Source: Pseudidiomarina donghaiensis (GTDB lineage: Bacteria > Pseudomonadota > Gammaproteobacteria > Enterobacterales > Alteromonadaceae). Taken from it: DNA of 64,000 nucleotides. Positions 8,297-18,192 of the stretch are shown here, one piece after another. Position 1 is the stretch's first letter. Each line of letters starts with the position of its first letter. The translations under genes and the position numbers were made by a program. Location of the stretch: positions 496,001-560,000 of the forward strand of contig NZ_FPCF01000001.1 of assembly GCF_900116895.1 (NCBI RefSeq). Reading direction: 5' to 3'. The notes under the pieces are model-generated. The model was not told the origin of the DNA, did no database searches, and saw only the letters and a program-made list of their open reading frames with translations.

Positions 8297-11149
8297 ATGA
8301 CCGACTACAAACACACACTGAATCTGCCGGAAACAGAATTTCCGATGCGTGGTAATTTGGCGCAGCGTGAACCGCAGATGCTGAAGCAGTGGTACACCGA
8401 CGACGTGTACGGCCAAATTCGCCAAGCTAAGGCGGGTAAGCCGGTGTTTATTTTGCATGATGGTCCTCCGTATGCGAATGGCGATATTCATATTGGTCAT
8501 GCGGTGAATAAAATTTTGAAAGACATGATCGTGAAGGCGAAAACCTTGAGCGATTTTGACGCGCCTTATGTGCCGGGTTGGGACTGTCATGGTCTGCCGA
8601 TTGAGTTGCAGGTTGAGAAAAAGCATGGCAAGCCGGGCAAGAAGCTAACGGTTGCTGAGTTCCGCCAGAAGTGCCGTGACTATGCGTTAACGCAGGTTGA
8701 CGGTCAACGTGAAGACTTTAAACGTTTAGGGGTGTTTGGTGATTGGGACAACCCGTATTTGACCATGAACCCGCAACAAGAAGCAGACAGTATTCGTGCG
8801 TTGGGTAAAATTATTGCCAACGGCCATATGCAACAGGGCTTTAAGCCGGTGCATTGGTGTACCGACTGTGGTTCTGCGTTGGCGGAAGCTGAGGTGGAAT
8901 ACCAAGACAAGCGCTCGCCGGCCATTGATGTTGGTTTTACGCCGGTAAATACCGATGAATTGGTGGCGAAGTTTGACCACCCAGAAGGGCATGCCGGTGA
9001 CGGTGAAGTGATGGTGGTTATTTGGACCACGACGCCGTGGACCATTCCGGCTAACCGTGCCATTTCGTTGCACCCAGCGCTTGATTACGCGTTGGTGCAG
9101 GTTGAAGCAACGGACGAGCGCCCAGCAATGCGTTTGGTGTTAGCGGACGACTTAGTGAAGTCAGCTATGGAACGTTGGGGCTTTAACGACTACCACAAGC
9201 TTGGTTTTGCGAAAGGCGAAGCGCTTGAGAACTTGCAAGTAAATCACCCTTTGTTTGCGGACATTCAAGTGCCGTTGATTTTGGGCGAGCATGTAACCAC
9301 CGAGTCGGGTACGGGTTGCGTGCATACCGCGCCAGGCCACGGTGTGGATGACTTTATTGTTGGCCAGCGCTATGGCATTGAGGTGTACAACCCGGTGGGT
9401 GACAACGGTGTGTATAAAGACGACACGCCAATGTTTGCCGGCCAGCACGTGATGAAAGCAAACCCGAATATTGTTGATGCGCTGCAAGAAGCTGGGCGTT
9501 TGGTTCACCATGAAGCATACAACCATAGCTATCCGCATTGTTGGCGCCATAAAACGCCGATTATTTTCCGTGCGACGCCACAGTGGTTTATTAGCATGGA
9601 CAAGCAAGGCCTGCGCGCGAAAGCTTTGGCTGAAATTAAGCAGGTTCGTTGGGTGCCTGAGTGGGGCCAAAGCCGCATTGAAAGCATGGTTGATGGCCGC
9701 CCAGACTGGTGTATTTCACGCCAACGTACCTGGGGCAACCCCATTGCGGTATTTGTGCGCCGTGACAACGACGAATTGCATCCGCGTACGCTAGAGCTGA
9801 TGGAAGAAGTGGCGAAGCGCGTTGAAAAAGACGGTATTCAGGCTTGGTTTGACCTAGAGCCAGAAGAGTTGTTAGGCGAAGAAGCAGCAGAGTATCGTAA
9901 AGTAACCGACACCTTAGACGTGTGGTTTGACTCGGGCGTGACGCATGAAGCGGTATTGAATAAAACGCCGGGCTTGCAGTGGCCGGCTGACTTGTACCTT
10001 GAAGGCTCAGACCAGCATCGCGGCTGGTTCCAGTCGTCATTGCTAACAGGCGTTGCCATGTATCAACAGGCGCCTTATAAGCAAGTGCTTACCCACGGTT
10101 TTACCGTTGACGGGCAAGGCCGCAAAATGTCGAAGTCTATCGGTAACGTCATTGCGCCATTAGAAGTCATGAACAAGTTGGGCGGCGATATTCTGCGTTT
10201 GTGGGTAGCAGCGACCGATTATTCCGGCGAAATGACCGTTTCTGACGAAATTTTGAAGCGTGCGGCAGATAGCTATCGCCGTATTCGTAATACCTCGCGC
10301 TTCTTGTTGGCTAACATTAATGAATTTGAGCCAAGCCAGCACGCTGTTGCCACTGCAGACATGGTGGCGATTGATAAGTGGATTGTGGCGCGTGCCGTTG
10401 CCTTGCAAGAAGAGCTATTAGCTGCACTTGACGATTATCAGTTCCACGTAGTGGTGCAAAAACTGATGCACTTCTGTTCGATTGAGCTGGGCAGCTTCTA
10501 TTTGGACGTGATTAAAGACCGCCAGTACACGGCAAAAACTGACAGTACTGCGCGTCGCTCATGTCAGACGGCCTTGTACCATATTGCTGAAATGTTGGTG
10601 CGCTGGTTAGCGCCAATTTGTAGCTTTACCGCACAAGAAATTTGGGACGCCTTGCCGAAGCAATTAGCCAATGGTCAGGCGCGCAGCAAGTATGTGTTTA
10701 CCGAAAGCTGGTACCGCGACGCGGCGCAAATTAGCGTCAGTGCTGCTGACAACGAGTTGTGGCAAACCGTGCTTGAGGTGCGTGACGAAGTGAACCGGAC
10801 CTTAGAGCAAGCGCGTCGTGATGAACTCATTGGCGGCTCGCTACAAGCTGAAGTGACCGTGTTTGCAGTACCAGATATTGCTAGCCAATTAACCAGTTTG
10901 GGCGATGAATTGCGCTTTGCGTTTATTACCTCAAGCGTGCAGGTGCAAGCTGTCAACGAAGCACCGGCTGGTGCGGTAGCCACTGAACTCGACGGCGTTT
11001 GGGTGCAAGTTGCGAAGTCTGCTCATGCCAAGTGCGACCGTTGTTGGCACCACCGTGAAGAAGTCGGCACCATTGCCGAGCATCCAACATTGTGTTCGCG
11101 CTGCGTGACCAACGTGGACGGTGAAGGGGAGGAGCGCCGCTTTGCTTAA
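8297..11149 (+). CDS. ileS: Isoleucyl-tRNA synthetase
   Basis: 950 residues from the ATG at 8297. Upstream in-frame codons to 8219 lie in REP sequence and are not coding, and AAAGGAA precedes this ATG. A class I synthetase charging tRNA-Ile. It has the HIGH motif in [11 protein letters not shown], the KMSKS motif in [10 protein letters not shown], and an editing (CP1) domain between them. The C-terminal zinc finger [12 protein letters not shown]...CSRC is characteristic of bacterial IleRS. It overlaps lspA by 8 bp. Confidence 0.97.
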   Translation: MTDYKHTLNLPETEFPMRGNLAQREPQMLKQWYTDDVYGQIRQAKAGKPVFILHDGPPYANGDIHIGHAVNKILKDMIVKAKTLSDFDAPYVPGWDCHGLPIELQVEKKHGKPGKKLTVAEFRQKCRDYALTQVDGQREDFKRLGVFGDWDNPYLTMNPQQEADSIRALGKIIANGHMQQGFKPVHWCTDCGSALAEAEVEYQDKRSPAIDVGFTPVNTDELVAKFDHPEGHAGDGEVMVVIWTTTPWTIPANRAISLHPALDYALVQVEATDERPAMRLVLADDLVKSAMERWGFNDYHKLGFAKGEALENLQVNHPLFADIQVPLILGEHVTTESGTGCVHTAPGHGVDDFIVGQRYGIEVYNPVGDNGVYKDDTPMFAGQHVMKANPNIVDALQEAGRLVHHEAYNHSYPHCWRHKTPIIFRATPQWFISMDKQGLRAKALAEIKQVRWVPEWGQSRIESMVDGRPDWCISRQRTWGNPIAVFVRRDNDELHPRTLELMEEVAKRVEKDGIQAWFDLEPEELLGEEAAEYRKVTDTLDVWFDSGVTHEAVLNKTPGLQWPADLYLEGSDQHRGWFQSSLLTGVAMYQQAPYKQVLTHGFTVDGQGRKMSKSIGNVIAPLEVMNKLGGDILRLWVAATDYSGEMTVSDEILKRAADSYRRIRNTSRFLLANINEFEPSQHAVATADMVAIDKWIVARAVALQEELLAALDDYQFHVVVQKLMHFCSIELGSFYLDVIKDRQYTAKTDSTARRSCQTALYHIAEMLVRWLAPICSFTAQEIWDALPKQLANGQARSKYVFTESWYRDAAQISVSAADNELWQTVLEVRDEVNRTLEQARRDELIGGSLQAEVTVFAVPDIASQLTSLGDELRFAFITSSVQVQAVNEAPAGAVATELDGVWVQVAKSAHAKCDRCWHHREEVGTIAEHPTLCSRCVTNVDGEGEERRFA

Positions 11150-11669
11150 TAAAATTATTGGCGAGAAACCGGCTGGATTACAAAAACGAGCCAGTGGCTT
11201 GCGTTTTTTGTGGCTGACGCTTGCACTTATTGTGGTGGATCAATTGACCAAGCAATGGGTGATTCGTGTTTTCGATTTATACGAAAGCATTGAGGTCATG
11301 CCGTATTTAAATTTAACCTATGTGCGTAATATGGGCGCCGCGTTCAGTTTCTTGAGCGATCAAGGGGGCTGGCAGCGCTGGTTATTTACATGTTTAGCCA
11401 TTGCCGTAAGCGTGGTGTTGCTGATTTGGTTACGCCGTAACCCAGTGGGTATGTGGCGTCAGAACTTAGCTTTCTCGCTAATTTTAGCGGGTGCTATTGG
11501 TAACGTTATCGACCGTATAATCTACGGTTACGTTATCGATTTTCTTGACGTATATGTGAATGATTGGCACTGGCCGGCATTTAATGTGGCCGATATGGCA
11601 ATAACGGTCGGTGCGGTCTTAATGTTACTAGAGGCGTTTTTTGAACAGCGCCAGGAGCCTAAAGCATGA
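11142..11669 (+). CDS. lspA: Lipoprotein signal peptidase (signal peptidase II)
   Basis: About 175 residues with four transmembrane segments. The aspartyl peptidase removes signal peptides from prolipoproteins in the inner membrane. The catalytic aspartates lie in [14 protein letters not shown] and FNVADMAI, and NMGAAFSFL is also family-typical. I prefer the TTG at 11142, which has GGGGAGGA eight bases upstream; the GTG at 11121 has that Shine-Dalgarno inside its own coding region. The gene overlaps ileS and its stop overlaps the fkpB start (ATGA). Confidence 0.95.
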   Translation: MLNKIIGEKPAGLQKRASGLRFLWLTLALIVVDQLTKQWVIRVFDLYESIEVMPYLNLTYVRNMGAAFSFLSDQGGWQRWLFTCLAIAVSVVLLIWLRRNPVGMWRQNLAFSLILAGAIGNVIDRIIYGYVIDFLDVYVNDWHWPAFNVADMAITVGAVLMLLEAFFEQRQEPKA

Positions 11670-12106
11670 TCAGTCGTCTCCCGATCGAACACGGTCGTGA
11701 AGTGATTTTGCATTTCACCATTAAATTAACGGATGATTCGGTTGCTGACAGCACCAAAATGTCAGGTAAGCCTGCGAAGTTTCGCATGGGCGATGGTTCG
11801 CTTACCGAAAACTTTGAAGCGTGCCTAGTTGGTTTGAAAGCGGGCGATAACCGCGAGTTTGAGCTTGCGCCAGAAGACGCCTTTGGCATGCCAAACAAAG
11901 ATAATTATTATCAGGTCGATACCACCAAATTCGGTGCGGATAGGCCTGAAGTTGGTCAAATTTTCACGTTTCCACAATCCGACGGCACTGAGCTTCCGGG
12001 CATTGTACGTGCAATTAATGATCAGTTCGTGACCATTGATTTCAATCATCCGTTGGCGGGCCAGAGGGTTCGTTTCGCCGTTGAAATCATTGAGGTAAAT
12101 CCTTAA
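11666..12106 (+). CDS. fkpB: FKBP-type peptidyl-prolyl isomerase
   Basis: 146 residues, an FKBP of the SlyD/FkpB (SlpA) type that catalyses proline isomerisation and assists folding. The N-terminal FKBP strand (GREVILHFTIKL) and the GDNREFELAPEDAFGMPN insert-in-flap region are characteristic. The ATG overlaps the lspA stop by four bases. In E. coli fkpB likewise lies between lspA and ispH. Confidence 0.93.
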   Translation: MISRLPIEHGREVILHFTIKLTDDSVADSTKMSGKPAKFRMGDGSLTENFEACLVGLKAGDNREFELAPEDAFGMPNKDNYYQVDTTKFGADRPEVGQIFTFPQSDGTELPGIVRAINDQFVTIDFNHPLAGQRVRFAVEIIEVNP

Positions 12107-12111
12107 AGAGC

Positions 12112-12230
12112 CGTTATTCGTTATTCGTGCGCGCTGCGCGCTGTTCGTCCGCTGCGCTGTTCGAAGTACAAGAACGAACAGTGAGCGTAGCGAACGGACG
12201 AACAGCGAAGCGGACGAATAACGAACAACG
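12112..12230. repeat. Family A hairpin repeat (copy 3)
   Basis: A 119-bp unit beginning CGTTATTCGTTATTCGTGCG and ending GACGAATAACGAACAACG. The first and second halves are largely complementary (GCTGTTCGTCCGCT against GGACGAACAGCGAAGC). It separates fkpB from ispH and contains no gene. Confidence 0.85.
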
Positions 12231-12245
12231 CACTTGGAGTTTTAG

Positions 12246-13187
12246 ATGAATATTGTTTTGGCGAATCCGCGGGGGTTTTGTGCCGGTGTTGACCGAGCGA
12301 TAACCATTGTCGAGCGCGCGTTAGAAATTTTTGAGCCGCCTATTTATGTGCGCCATGAGGTGGTGCACAACAAATATGTGGTGGACTCGTTGCGTGATCG
12401 CGGGGCGGTATTTGTTGATGAGCTTCATGAAGTGCCCGATGACAGCATTGTGATTTTCTCTGCTCATGGCGTTTCGCAGGCGGTGCGTCAAGAGGCGAAA
12501 GACCGTGGTTTGCGGGTATTTGACGCAACTTGTCCGCTGGTGACCAAGGTGCATATGGAAGTAACGCGTGCCAGCCGTAAGGGCCACGAATGTGTGTTGA
12601 TTGGTCATGCTGGGCACCCAGAAGTTGAAGGCACCATGGGGCAATACAATAACCCGAAGGGTGGTATTTATTTGGTTGAGTCGGTTGACGATGTGGCGAA
12701 GCTTACGGTGAAAGACGCGAAGCAGCTTCATTATATGAGTCAAACCACGCTGTCGGTCGATGATACTGCCGATGTGATTGATGCGTTGCGGGCCAAGTTT
12801 CCGGATGTTCAGGGGCCGCGCAAAGACGATATTTGTTATGCCACGCAAAACCGCCAAGATGCGGTGCGTGAGTTAGCGGCTGAAGTGGATGTGTTGTTCG
12901 TTGTGGGAGCGCGCAATAGCTCGAATTCCAATCGCTTGCGTGAGTTGGCGGAAAAAATGGGTACGCCAGCTTACTTGATTGATGATGCGAGCTGTATTGA
13001 TCAAGCGTGGTTAGCGGGCAAAACCAATGTCGGTGTGACGGCTGGCGCTTCGGCTCCGGAAGTATTGGTGCAAAACGTTATCAAGCAGCTGCAGGCGTGG
13101 GGCGGACAAACCGTTCAAGAGCGCAGTGGCCGCGAAGAAAATATCACCTTCTCTATCCCCCCAGAACTCCGCGTAGTAGAGCTGTAG
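12246..13187 (+). CDS. ispH: 4-hydroxy-3-methylbut-2-enyl diphosphate reductase
   Basis: 313 residues. The last enzyme of the MEP isoprenoid pathway, converting HMBPP to IPP and DMAPP with a [4Fe-4S] cluster. The three cluster cysteines are in [19 protein letters not shown] and [15 protein letters not shown]-type and NSSNSNRL motifs for substrate binding are present. The length is typical. The stop TAG and the preceding CTG are the first bases of a family B REP. Confidence 0.97.
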   Translation: MNIVLANPRGFCAGVDRAITIVERALEIFEPPIYVRHEVVHNKYVVDSLRDRGAVFVDELHEVPDDSIVIFSAHGVSQAVRQEAKDRGLRVFDATCPLVTKVHMEVTRASRKGHECVLIGHAGHPEVEGTMGQYNNPKGGIYLVESVDDVAKLTVKDAKQLHYMSQTTLSVDDTADVIDALRAKFPDVQGPRKDDICYATQNRQDAVRELAAEVDVLFVVGARNSSNSNRLRELAEKMGTPAYLIDDASCIDQAWLAGKTNVGVTAGASAPEVLVQNVIKQLQAWGGQTVQERSGREENITFSIPPELRVVEL

Positions 13188-13370
13188 CCCGGCGTTTCAC
13201 GCCGGGACGTGGCACGGGCCACGGTCATTGCCGAAATGGCGGCGCTATTGCCCGTGGCACGGCCACGGTCATTGCCGAAATGGCGAGGATAACGCCCGTG
13301 GCATGGCCATTCCCTAAATGGCGAGGATAACAGCGCTGCGCGCTACCCGGCGTGAAACGCCGGGCTACAG
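13185..13370. repeat. Family B REP cluster 2
   Basis: Opens with TAGCCCGGCGTTTCACGCCG (the TAG is the ispH stop) and closes with the inverted copy ending CGGGCTACAG. Between them are two or three imperfect copies of a roughly 60-bp unit built on CCCGTGGCACGGCCACGG and CATTGCCGAAATGGCG. No gene is visible in it. Confidence 0.9.
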
Positions 13371-13393
13371 TAATTTGGCGGCGCCAAATTACT
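13369..13393 (-). terminator. Perfect palindrome at the pilE stop codon, probable 3' hairpin
   Basis: An 11-bp perfect inverted repeat AGTAATTTGGC/GCCAAATTACT with a 3-nt loop. The pilE stop codon (13391-13389) lies inside one arm. No T run follows, so it may stabilise the 3' end of the mRNA rather than terminate it. Confidence 0.5.
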
Positions 13394-13772
13394 GCCAGCA
13401 GGCGGCGGGGGTTTTTTGGTCGTTCTGATTGATGGACATGGTTGCGCAGTCAGTATCTGCGACTTGAGCGCCTTTTGCTGTGGCTGTAAGCGTATATGTC
13501 TCGGCGGCAATGTTCGACACACTAAAATTGTAAAATTCGCTTGACGATGTAAAGCCCAATTCGGCAATTGTTGCATAATTTGCATTGCGTAAGCGGTACT
13601 CTTCTTGTGCCATTTGTAGTTTCATTAACTCGGCCATAGCGTCTGCTCTGCGGCCTTGCTGCACATAACTCACAAAGTTGGGGTAAGCAATTGCGGCAAT
13701 AATGCCAATGATTGCTATAACGATCATTAGTTCTATTAAGGTCATACCGCCTAACTTTTTTTCAACTTGCAT
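13389..13772 (-). CDS. pilE: Type IV pilin-like protein, PilE/PilA type
   Basis: 127 residues with a class III (prepilin) leader, MQVEKKLGG, cleaved before MTLIELMIVIAIIGIIAAIA. The Glu at mature position 5 and the hydrophobic alpha1-N helix are present. The mature protein is about 118 residues, and two cysteines near the end (DTDC and AACW) can form the D-region disulfide. PilD would process it for assembly into type IV pili. It faces away from the fimT-pilW-pilX-pilV operon, with a 186-bp gap that must hold both promoters. It may be a minor pilin (PilE) rather than the major subunit. Confidence 0.85.
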   Translation of the reverse strand: MQVEKKLGGMTLIELMIVIAIIGIIAAIAYPNFVSYVQQGRRADAMAELMKLQMAQEEYRLRNANYATIAELGFTSSSEFYNFSVSNIAAETYTLTATAKGAQVADTDCATMSINQNDQKTPAACWQ

Positions 13773-13958
13773 TTATTCCACCTGTTTATACTATGCTTAG
13801 CTATGATTCGTTGTTTGCTCAGTTATTGGCTCGGTTATTGAGCTTAGCTTTGTTCTGAGCTTTATTCTCGTGAGCTAAAGTGCCTTGTGGCGGTACTTGC
13901 TCAAACACGAGTTCAAGAGTACGTTGTTCATTAGTACGATAAATTTGGAATAAACGCA

Positions 13959-14486
13959 ATGCGTCAAGGGTTTACTTTACTAGAGCTTATCGTCACCTTG
14001 TTAATTCTCAGTATTGTGCTGGGTTGGGGTGTGCCTGCCACTATAGATATGGCACGAACCATGCGCTTGCAGGGTGCCGCGCAAGACACCTATGCGCTCT
14101 TACAGTACGCGCGCTCTGATGCGCTAAGCAGTGGCGAGAACCGCTTTGTGGTTTGGGATGATGAAGACGGCGCTTGGTGTGCGGCGGTTGCTGACAATGA
14201 CGACTGTGATTGTCTAACCGAAGATTGCTCGATCAATGGCGTATTGCGACAAATCAATGGTACTGACTACTCTGGAGTGGTTCTCAGTGCTGCGGCTTTT
14301 TCGGCAGGTGAACATACGCGTTTCGACGCCATGCGCGGATTGGCTGAAGGTAACGCCGGCACGGTTAGTTACCAGCTGCGCGATAGTACTAATGCGGTTG
14401 AGCAAGAAGTGCGCGTGGTAGTGAGTACGCTTGGGCGCTTACGCTATTGCCAAGTTGGCGACGCAGGGAGTTACCCAGCATGTTAA
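13959..14486 (+). CDS. fimT: Minor pseudopilin, GspH/FimT family
   Basis: 175 residues with a very short prepilin leader (MRQG) and then FTLLELIVTLLILSIVLGWG. The GspH/FimT fold is indicated by MRLQGAAQDTYALLQYARSDALSSGENRF shortly after the helix. These proteins act at the pilus tip and help prime assembly. It is first of four overlapping minor-pilin genes. Start ATG; the end overlaps pilW by 7 bp. Confidence 0.85.
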   Translation: MRQGFTLLELIVTLLILSIVLGWGVPATIDMARTMRLQGAAQDTYALLQYARSDALSSGENRFVVWDDEDGAWCAAVADNDDCDCLTEDCSINGVLRQINGTDYSGVVLSAAAFSAGEHTRFDAMRGLAEGNAGTVSYQLRDSTNAVEQEVRVVVSTLGRLRYCQVGDAGSYPAC

Positions 14487-15091
14487 AGCAACGCGGCTTA
14501 TCATTAGTAGAGTTGATGATTACTATAACGCTTGGGTTAATTCTGATGGCGGCGTTAACTTCTGTTTTTTCACACACGCTCGGTACTAATTCGCGTAGTT
14601 TAAAGCTTAGCCAGTTGCAAGAAGAAGCAACCGCGGTCATGGACTTGCTGGTGGGTGATTTGCGCCGCACAGGGTATCGCGCTAATGCTCATCTGTTAGT
14701 GGTTGACCCAGATAATGCTGTCGCCGGCTTCAATAATACCATTACAGTTTCACAACACCCCGACGAAGCGGCAAATAGCTGCATTATTTTTGACTATGAC
14801 GCGAACAGCAACGCTGTTCATGATGGTGACACGGAACGCTTTGGTTACCGTTTGCGTAATGGCCAAATTCAGCGCCGTAGCGCGGGGTTGGGTTGCGCTG
14901 ATGCCGGTTGGGAAGGCCTCACGAGCCCAGACTTAATACAAGTGGATGTTTTGGAATTTTTGCTCACGGAGCGCATGTTAGAGAATGTCAACGAGCAAGT
15001 CGTTAATGTTCTGGCTGTTGTTTCTATACCGAGCGACGAAGAAGTATCTCGTGAGTTAGCTACTGAAGTGGTGATTCGCAATGCGTACTAA
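14480..15091 (+). CDS. pilW: Type IV pilus minor pilin PilW-like
   Basis: 203 residues from the ATG at 14480; the longer open frame from 14447 is inside fimT. The prepilin site is QRG before LSLVELMITITLGLILMAAL. The NSRSLKLSQLQEEATAVMDLLVGDLRRTGY segment is typical of PilW. Minor pilins PilV/W/X initiate pilus assembly and sit at the tip. It overlaps fimT and pilX. Confidence 0.85.
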   Translation: MLKQRGLSLVELMITITLGLILMAALTSVFSHTLGTNSRSLKLSQLQEEATAVMDLLVGDLRRTGYRANAHLLVVDPDNAVAGFNNTITVSQHPDEAANSCIIFDYDANSNAVHDGDTERFGYRLRNGQIQRRSAGLGCADAGWEGLTSPDLIQVDVLEFLLTERMLENVNEQVVNVLAVVSIPSDEEVSRELATEVVIRNAY

Positions 15092-16178
15092 ACAAACCGG
15101 CTTTGCCACAATAACTATTACTGTATTGCTACTGGCAGTCATTATTCTAGTGACCTTGTACACTGCGCGATTCAAAATGCAGGAACAACGCATTATGCGT
15201 AACCACGCAGGGATGCAGGAAGCTACCATGGTGTCTGAAGCAGCACTTGAGCAGGTAATTATTCAGCTAGATAACAATAAAGATAACTTAGACCGAACAA
15301 TAACCGGCACTATTGGCGGCGCAAGTTATTCAGCGACAACGGTCAGTACACGGTTTAACAATTCTCTACGTGGCGTTGTTGATGTCGTTGATATTTCTTT
15401 AACGGCAAATTCCGCTGACGGGCGGGCGCGGCGTGTGTTAAATCAGCAAGTTGCGGTACTACCTATTATCCGCTCCGCGCCAGACACTCCGGTAGCGATT
15501 AAGGGCACAATGAATGTTTCAGGTAACTTTCAGGTCGCCGCAAACCCAAATGGTGGTGGCGATGGTGTCCCACTTTCTATTTGGACATCAGGTGATGTGG
15601 ATATTAATGGTAGCGGCAGTACCTGTGGTCAACAGGAATACACTGAAGGGCGCTGCTCCTCGAGCCCGTTTAGCGAACGTGGTGAGCATGGCGTTGATAT
15701 TCTAGACAATGACCCAAACTTTCCGCCCGATTTATTTGAGTATCTGTTTGGTGTGCCTGAGTCGCAATGGGAAACATTGCGTGATGCAGCAACCATGATT
15801 ATACCGAATTGTAGTAGTTTAGGGCCAAACTCAACGGGGTTGATTTGGGTTACCGGCGATTGCGCGCCTGGTACCGATATTGGCAGCGAGGAAAATCCGG
15901 TTGCGTTGATTGTGCAAGACACGAATGTGCGAATAAATGGCAACGTGACGATCAATGGTTTGGTTTTTTCATTTCGCACTCCGGGAAGTACCGCATCGCC
16001 AGAATTAAAGCTCAATGGCGGCGCAAATATTCAGGGGGCTGTCATGTCCAATTATGACCCTGACTTATCAAACGGGACGCTGATGGTGCGTTATAACGAG
16101 GAAGTTTTAACTAACATCGTGACGAATGACCGTTTTCGACGGATTTTTCGAATAGGGGGAAGCTGGCGTGACTTCTAA
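15081..16178 (+). CDS. pilX: Pilus assembly protein PilX-like, long form
   Basis: 365 residues. The N-terminus (QTGFATITITVLLLAVIILVTLYTARF) is the PilX_N signature, with the +5 Glu replaced, as is usual in PilX. The rest is a glycine/asparagine-rich, beta-type region (for example NINGSGS-like and NGNVTINGLVF repeats) with four cysteines, making it about twice the length of Pseudomonas PilX. It overlaps pilW by 11 bp and pilV by 11 bp, so translation is probably coupled. Confidence 0.75.
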   Translation: MRTKQTGFATITITVLLLAVIILVTLYTARFKMQEQRIMRNHAGMQEATMVSEAALEQVIIQLDNNKDNLDRTITGTIGGASYSATTVSTRFNNSLRGVVDVVDISLTANSADGRARRVLNQQVAVLPIIRSAPDTPVAIKGTMNVSGNFQVAANPNGGGDGVPLSIWTSGDVDINGSGSTCGQQEYTEGRCSSSPFSERGEHGVDILDNDPNFPPDLFEYLFGVPESQWETLRDAATMIIPNCSSLGPNSTGLIWVTGDCAPGTDIGSEENPVALIVQDTNVRINGNVTINGLVFSFRTPGSTASPELKLNGGANIQGAVMSNYDPDLSNGTLMVRYNEEVLTNIVTNDRFRRIFRIGGSWRDF

Positions 16179-18123
16179 AAACTATGTTCGAGGTTTCACC
16201 TTTGTTGAAGTGCTGGTTGCTCTGGTTATTATTGCCGTTGGGGTAGCTGGCTTAGTGAGCCTGCAAAGTCACTTCTTGAAAAGCTCGGTGCGAGCTTCAG
16301 ATCGCGCGACAGCGCTGTCGCTTGCGCAGGCACACATTGAAGACATGCGCTTTCAAATGTATGAAGATTTAGCTTCGGGCAGCAACACCGAAAGTGTTTC
16401 AGGAAAAACATTTGCGCTCGATTGGTCGGTGTCGCCGCAATATTTCAATAGTGGATGGGTAACAACGGGCGATGCTAACCTGCCTAATCCTTTACCTGCA
16501 GAACCTGATGCAAAAGCTGTTGCAGTAACGGTTACCTGGACGGCTCGAGGTGGTGAGACAGAAACTGTATCGACTGAAGCGTGGTTGAGCCGATTTGAGA
16601 TGCGTGATGGTGGGCTTGCCACGACGGCACCGCCGCCGCGCAACGAGCCGAAAGTAACCTACACACCGGGTGCGGCACCGGAAGTTGTTGCGATAAAATT
16701 GACGGATGACAGTAACGCGACCGTTTATCAGGTCAAGGAAACAACGCGGCCGACCCCTCGTATACAATCCAAAGGTGATAAACGTATGGTTACCTTTGAT
16801 ACGGTAACCTACGACCAAGCGACGCAAACACAACGGGTAGAGGATTTCGTTACGGTAGACTGTTTGTGCAAATTCGATGGAGTTCAAGCCGATGTTGGCG
16901 TCACGCCGCAACGACTTACGTTAGTGGATGGTCAGTTGGCATTGGACCCAGACGGCGGCACCCAGGTGACTAAAATGGTGGGGGTTCCTGCGGATAGTAA
17001 TCAGTTAGAACTATGTGACAAATGTTGTCGTGATCACCACGATAACTTTGACATGGTTGCTGAAGGTAACGTGTACCGCCATGAAAGTTTCGGTGCCCGC
17101 ATGCCGAGTGGCGATCACCGCCATTTTCGTTGGTCAAATGGCTTTTTGGTGCAGGCCGGGTTAGGCGAAAACTACCTTGAGTCGTGCCGTATGCGCCGTG
17201 TTGATGGTTGGTATGAAGTATATTCAGACTGGCAGATGCATGCAGTCACTGCGTCGACTTCAGACTACTTAGTGAATGAAACCTCGGCAGCCAACTATGG
17301 TGACTATGTGCGCTCTGTTGTACGCGCTCTAATAAAAGGGGAACCACTACCCGAGCCGTTAAATGATCGTGATACGACAATAGTGCCGGGCGCTTACCAA
17401 TTTATTGGTCGGGCAATTTATTTAGACGATATGACCAATGAGCACTTAGCGACTGTACGTCAGGCAATTACCAACGATGAACCAGACTGGATCACGAAAG
17501 TACCGTTTTATGAGGTGAACGTGACACTTCTTGGCGAGTGGGATTCAAGTTTAGAAGCAGTGGCAACGGTTACCAACGAAGAAATTAGTACCATTGTAAA
17601 CCCCGAAGAAGACTACTATGGCAATTACAGTCGGGGCCGTGTTCAAGCCATTTCTGGTGGGCAGTCTACGGTCAATATTGTCGTCAATGAAGGGAATAGC
17701 GGTATTCTTGGTGTGGCGCCTATTCATCCGAATGAAGTCAACCAAACTATAGCCAGTAACTTAACGGTGACGGTACGAGCAGTTACCGAAGACGACCAGA
17801 CCAACCTTTATTCGATAAGTGGTCAGTTTGAGTGCTTGTACCGAAAAGTAACTGGACAAGGCGAGTCGTGGGAAGCCTGTAAGAAAAATGACTACAATGG
17901 TTTGACGATTAGTACGTCCGATTTAAATATTTCGTGTGACTTCAACTATGTTGGTACCGGTGGCACGCCAAGCTATTCTTGTTCGGGCATTCGCCAGGGT
18001 AGTAACTTAACGGTGACAATTAGTTCAACCGCAGGAAATACGGTTTTCGAGCCGAGCACGATTACTGTATCGGATATCAATACAAACGTGCCTCAGGACA
18101 TAAAAATGACCGTCAATAATTGA
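16168..18123 (+). CDS. pilV: PilV-type prepilin with very large C-terminal region
   Basis: 651 residues from a GTG start. The prepilin site is VRG before FTFVEVLVALVIIAVGVAGL, typical of PilV, but normal PilV is 150-200 residues. Here the N-terminal pilin part is followed by about 450 extra residues. Residues of about 190-360 hold paired cysteines and histidines (VDCLCKFDG, LCDKCCRDHHDNF), and the C-terminal third is threonine/serine-rich and beta-like, resembling carbohydrate-binding or Ig-like modules. A tip adhesin or sensor role is inference. No pilY1 follows, which is unusual next to pilVWX. It is last in the operon. Confidence 0.75.
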   Translation: MTSKNYVRGFTFVEVLVALVIIAVGVAGLVSLQSHFLKSSVRASDRATALSLAQAHIEDMRFQMYEDLASGSNTESVSGKTFALDWSVSPQYFNSGWVTTGDANLPNPLPAEPDAKAVAVTVTWTARGGETETVSTEAWLSRFEMRDGGLATTAPPPRNEPKVTYTPGAAPEVVAIKLTDDSNATVYQVKETTRPTPRIQSKGDKRMVTFDTVTYDQATQTQRVEDFVTVDCLCKFDGVQADVGVTPQRLTLVDGQLALDPDGGTQVTKMVGVPADSNQLELCDKCCRDHHDNFDMVAEGNVYRHESFGARMPSGDHRHFRWSNGFLVQAGLGENYLESCRMRRVDGWYEVYSDWQMHAVTASTSDYLVNETSAANYGDYVRSVVRALIKGEPLPEPLNDRDTTIVPGAYQFIGRAIYLDDMTNEHLATVRQAITNDEPDWITKVPFYEVNVTLLGEWDSSLEAVATVTNEEISTIVNPEEDYYGNYSRGRVQAISGGQSTVNIVVNEGNSGILGVAPIHPNEVNQTIASNLTVTVRAVTEDDQTNLYSISGQFECLYRKVTGQGESWEACKKNDYNGLTISTSDLNISCDFNYVGTGGTPSYSCSGIRQGSNLTVTISSTAGNTVFEPSTITVSDINTNVPQDIKMTVNN

Positions 18124-18192
18124 TCCAAAAGCACGCTTTGCTGTGGTACTATCGGGTCACTTTTGCTGACCCGATAGGTTGCCTAAATTCCA

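Noticed and set aside
13007-13330. Plus-strand frame of 107 residues overlapping the ispH end
   Set aside because: Half lies in ispH in another frame, half in REP sequence.
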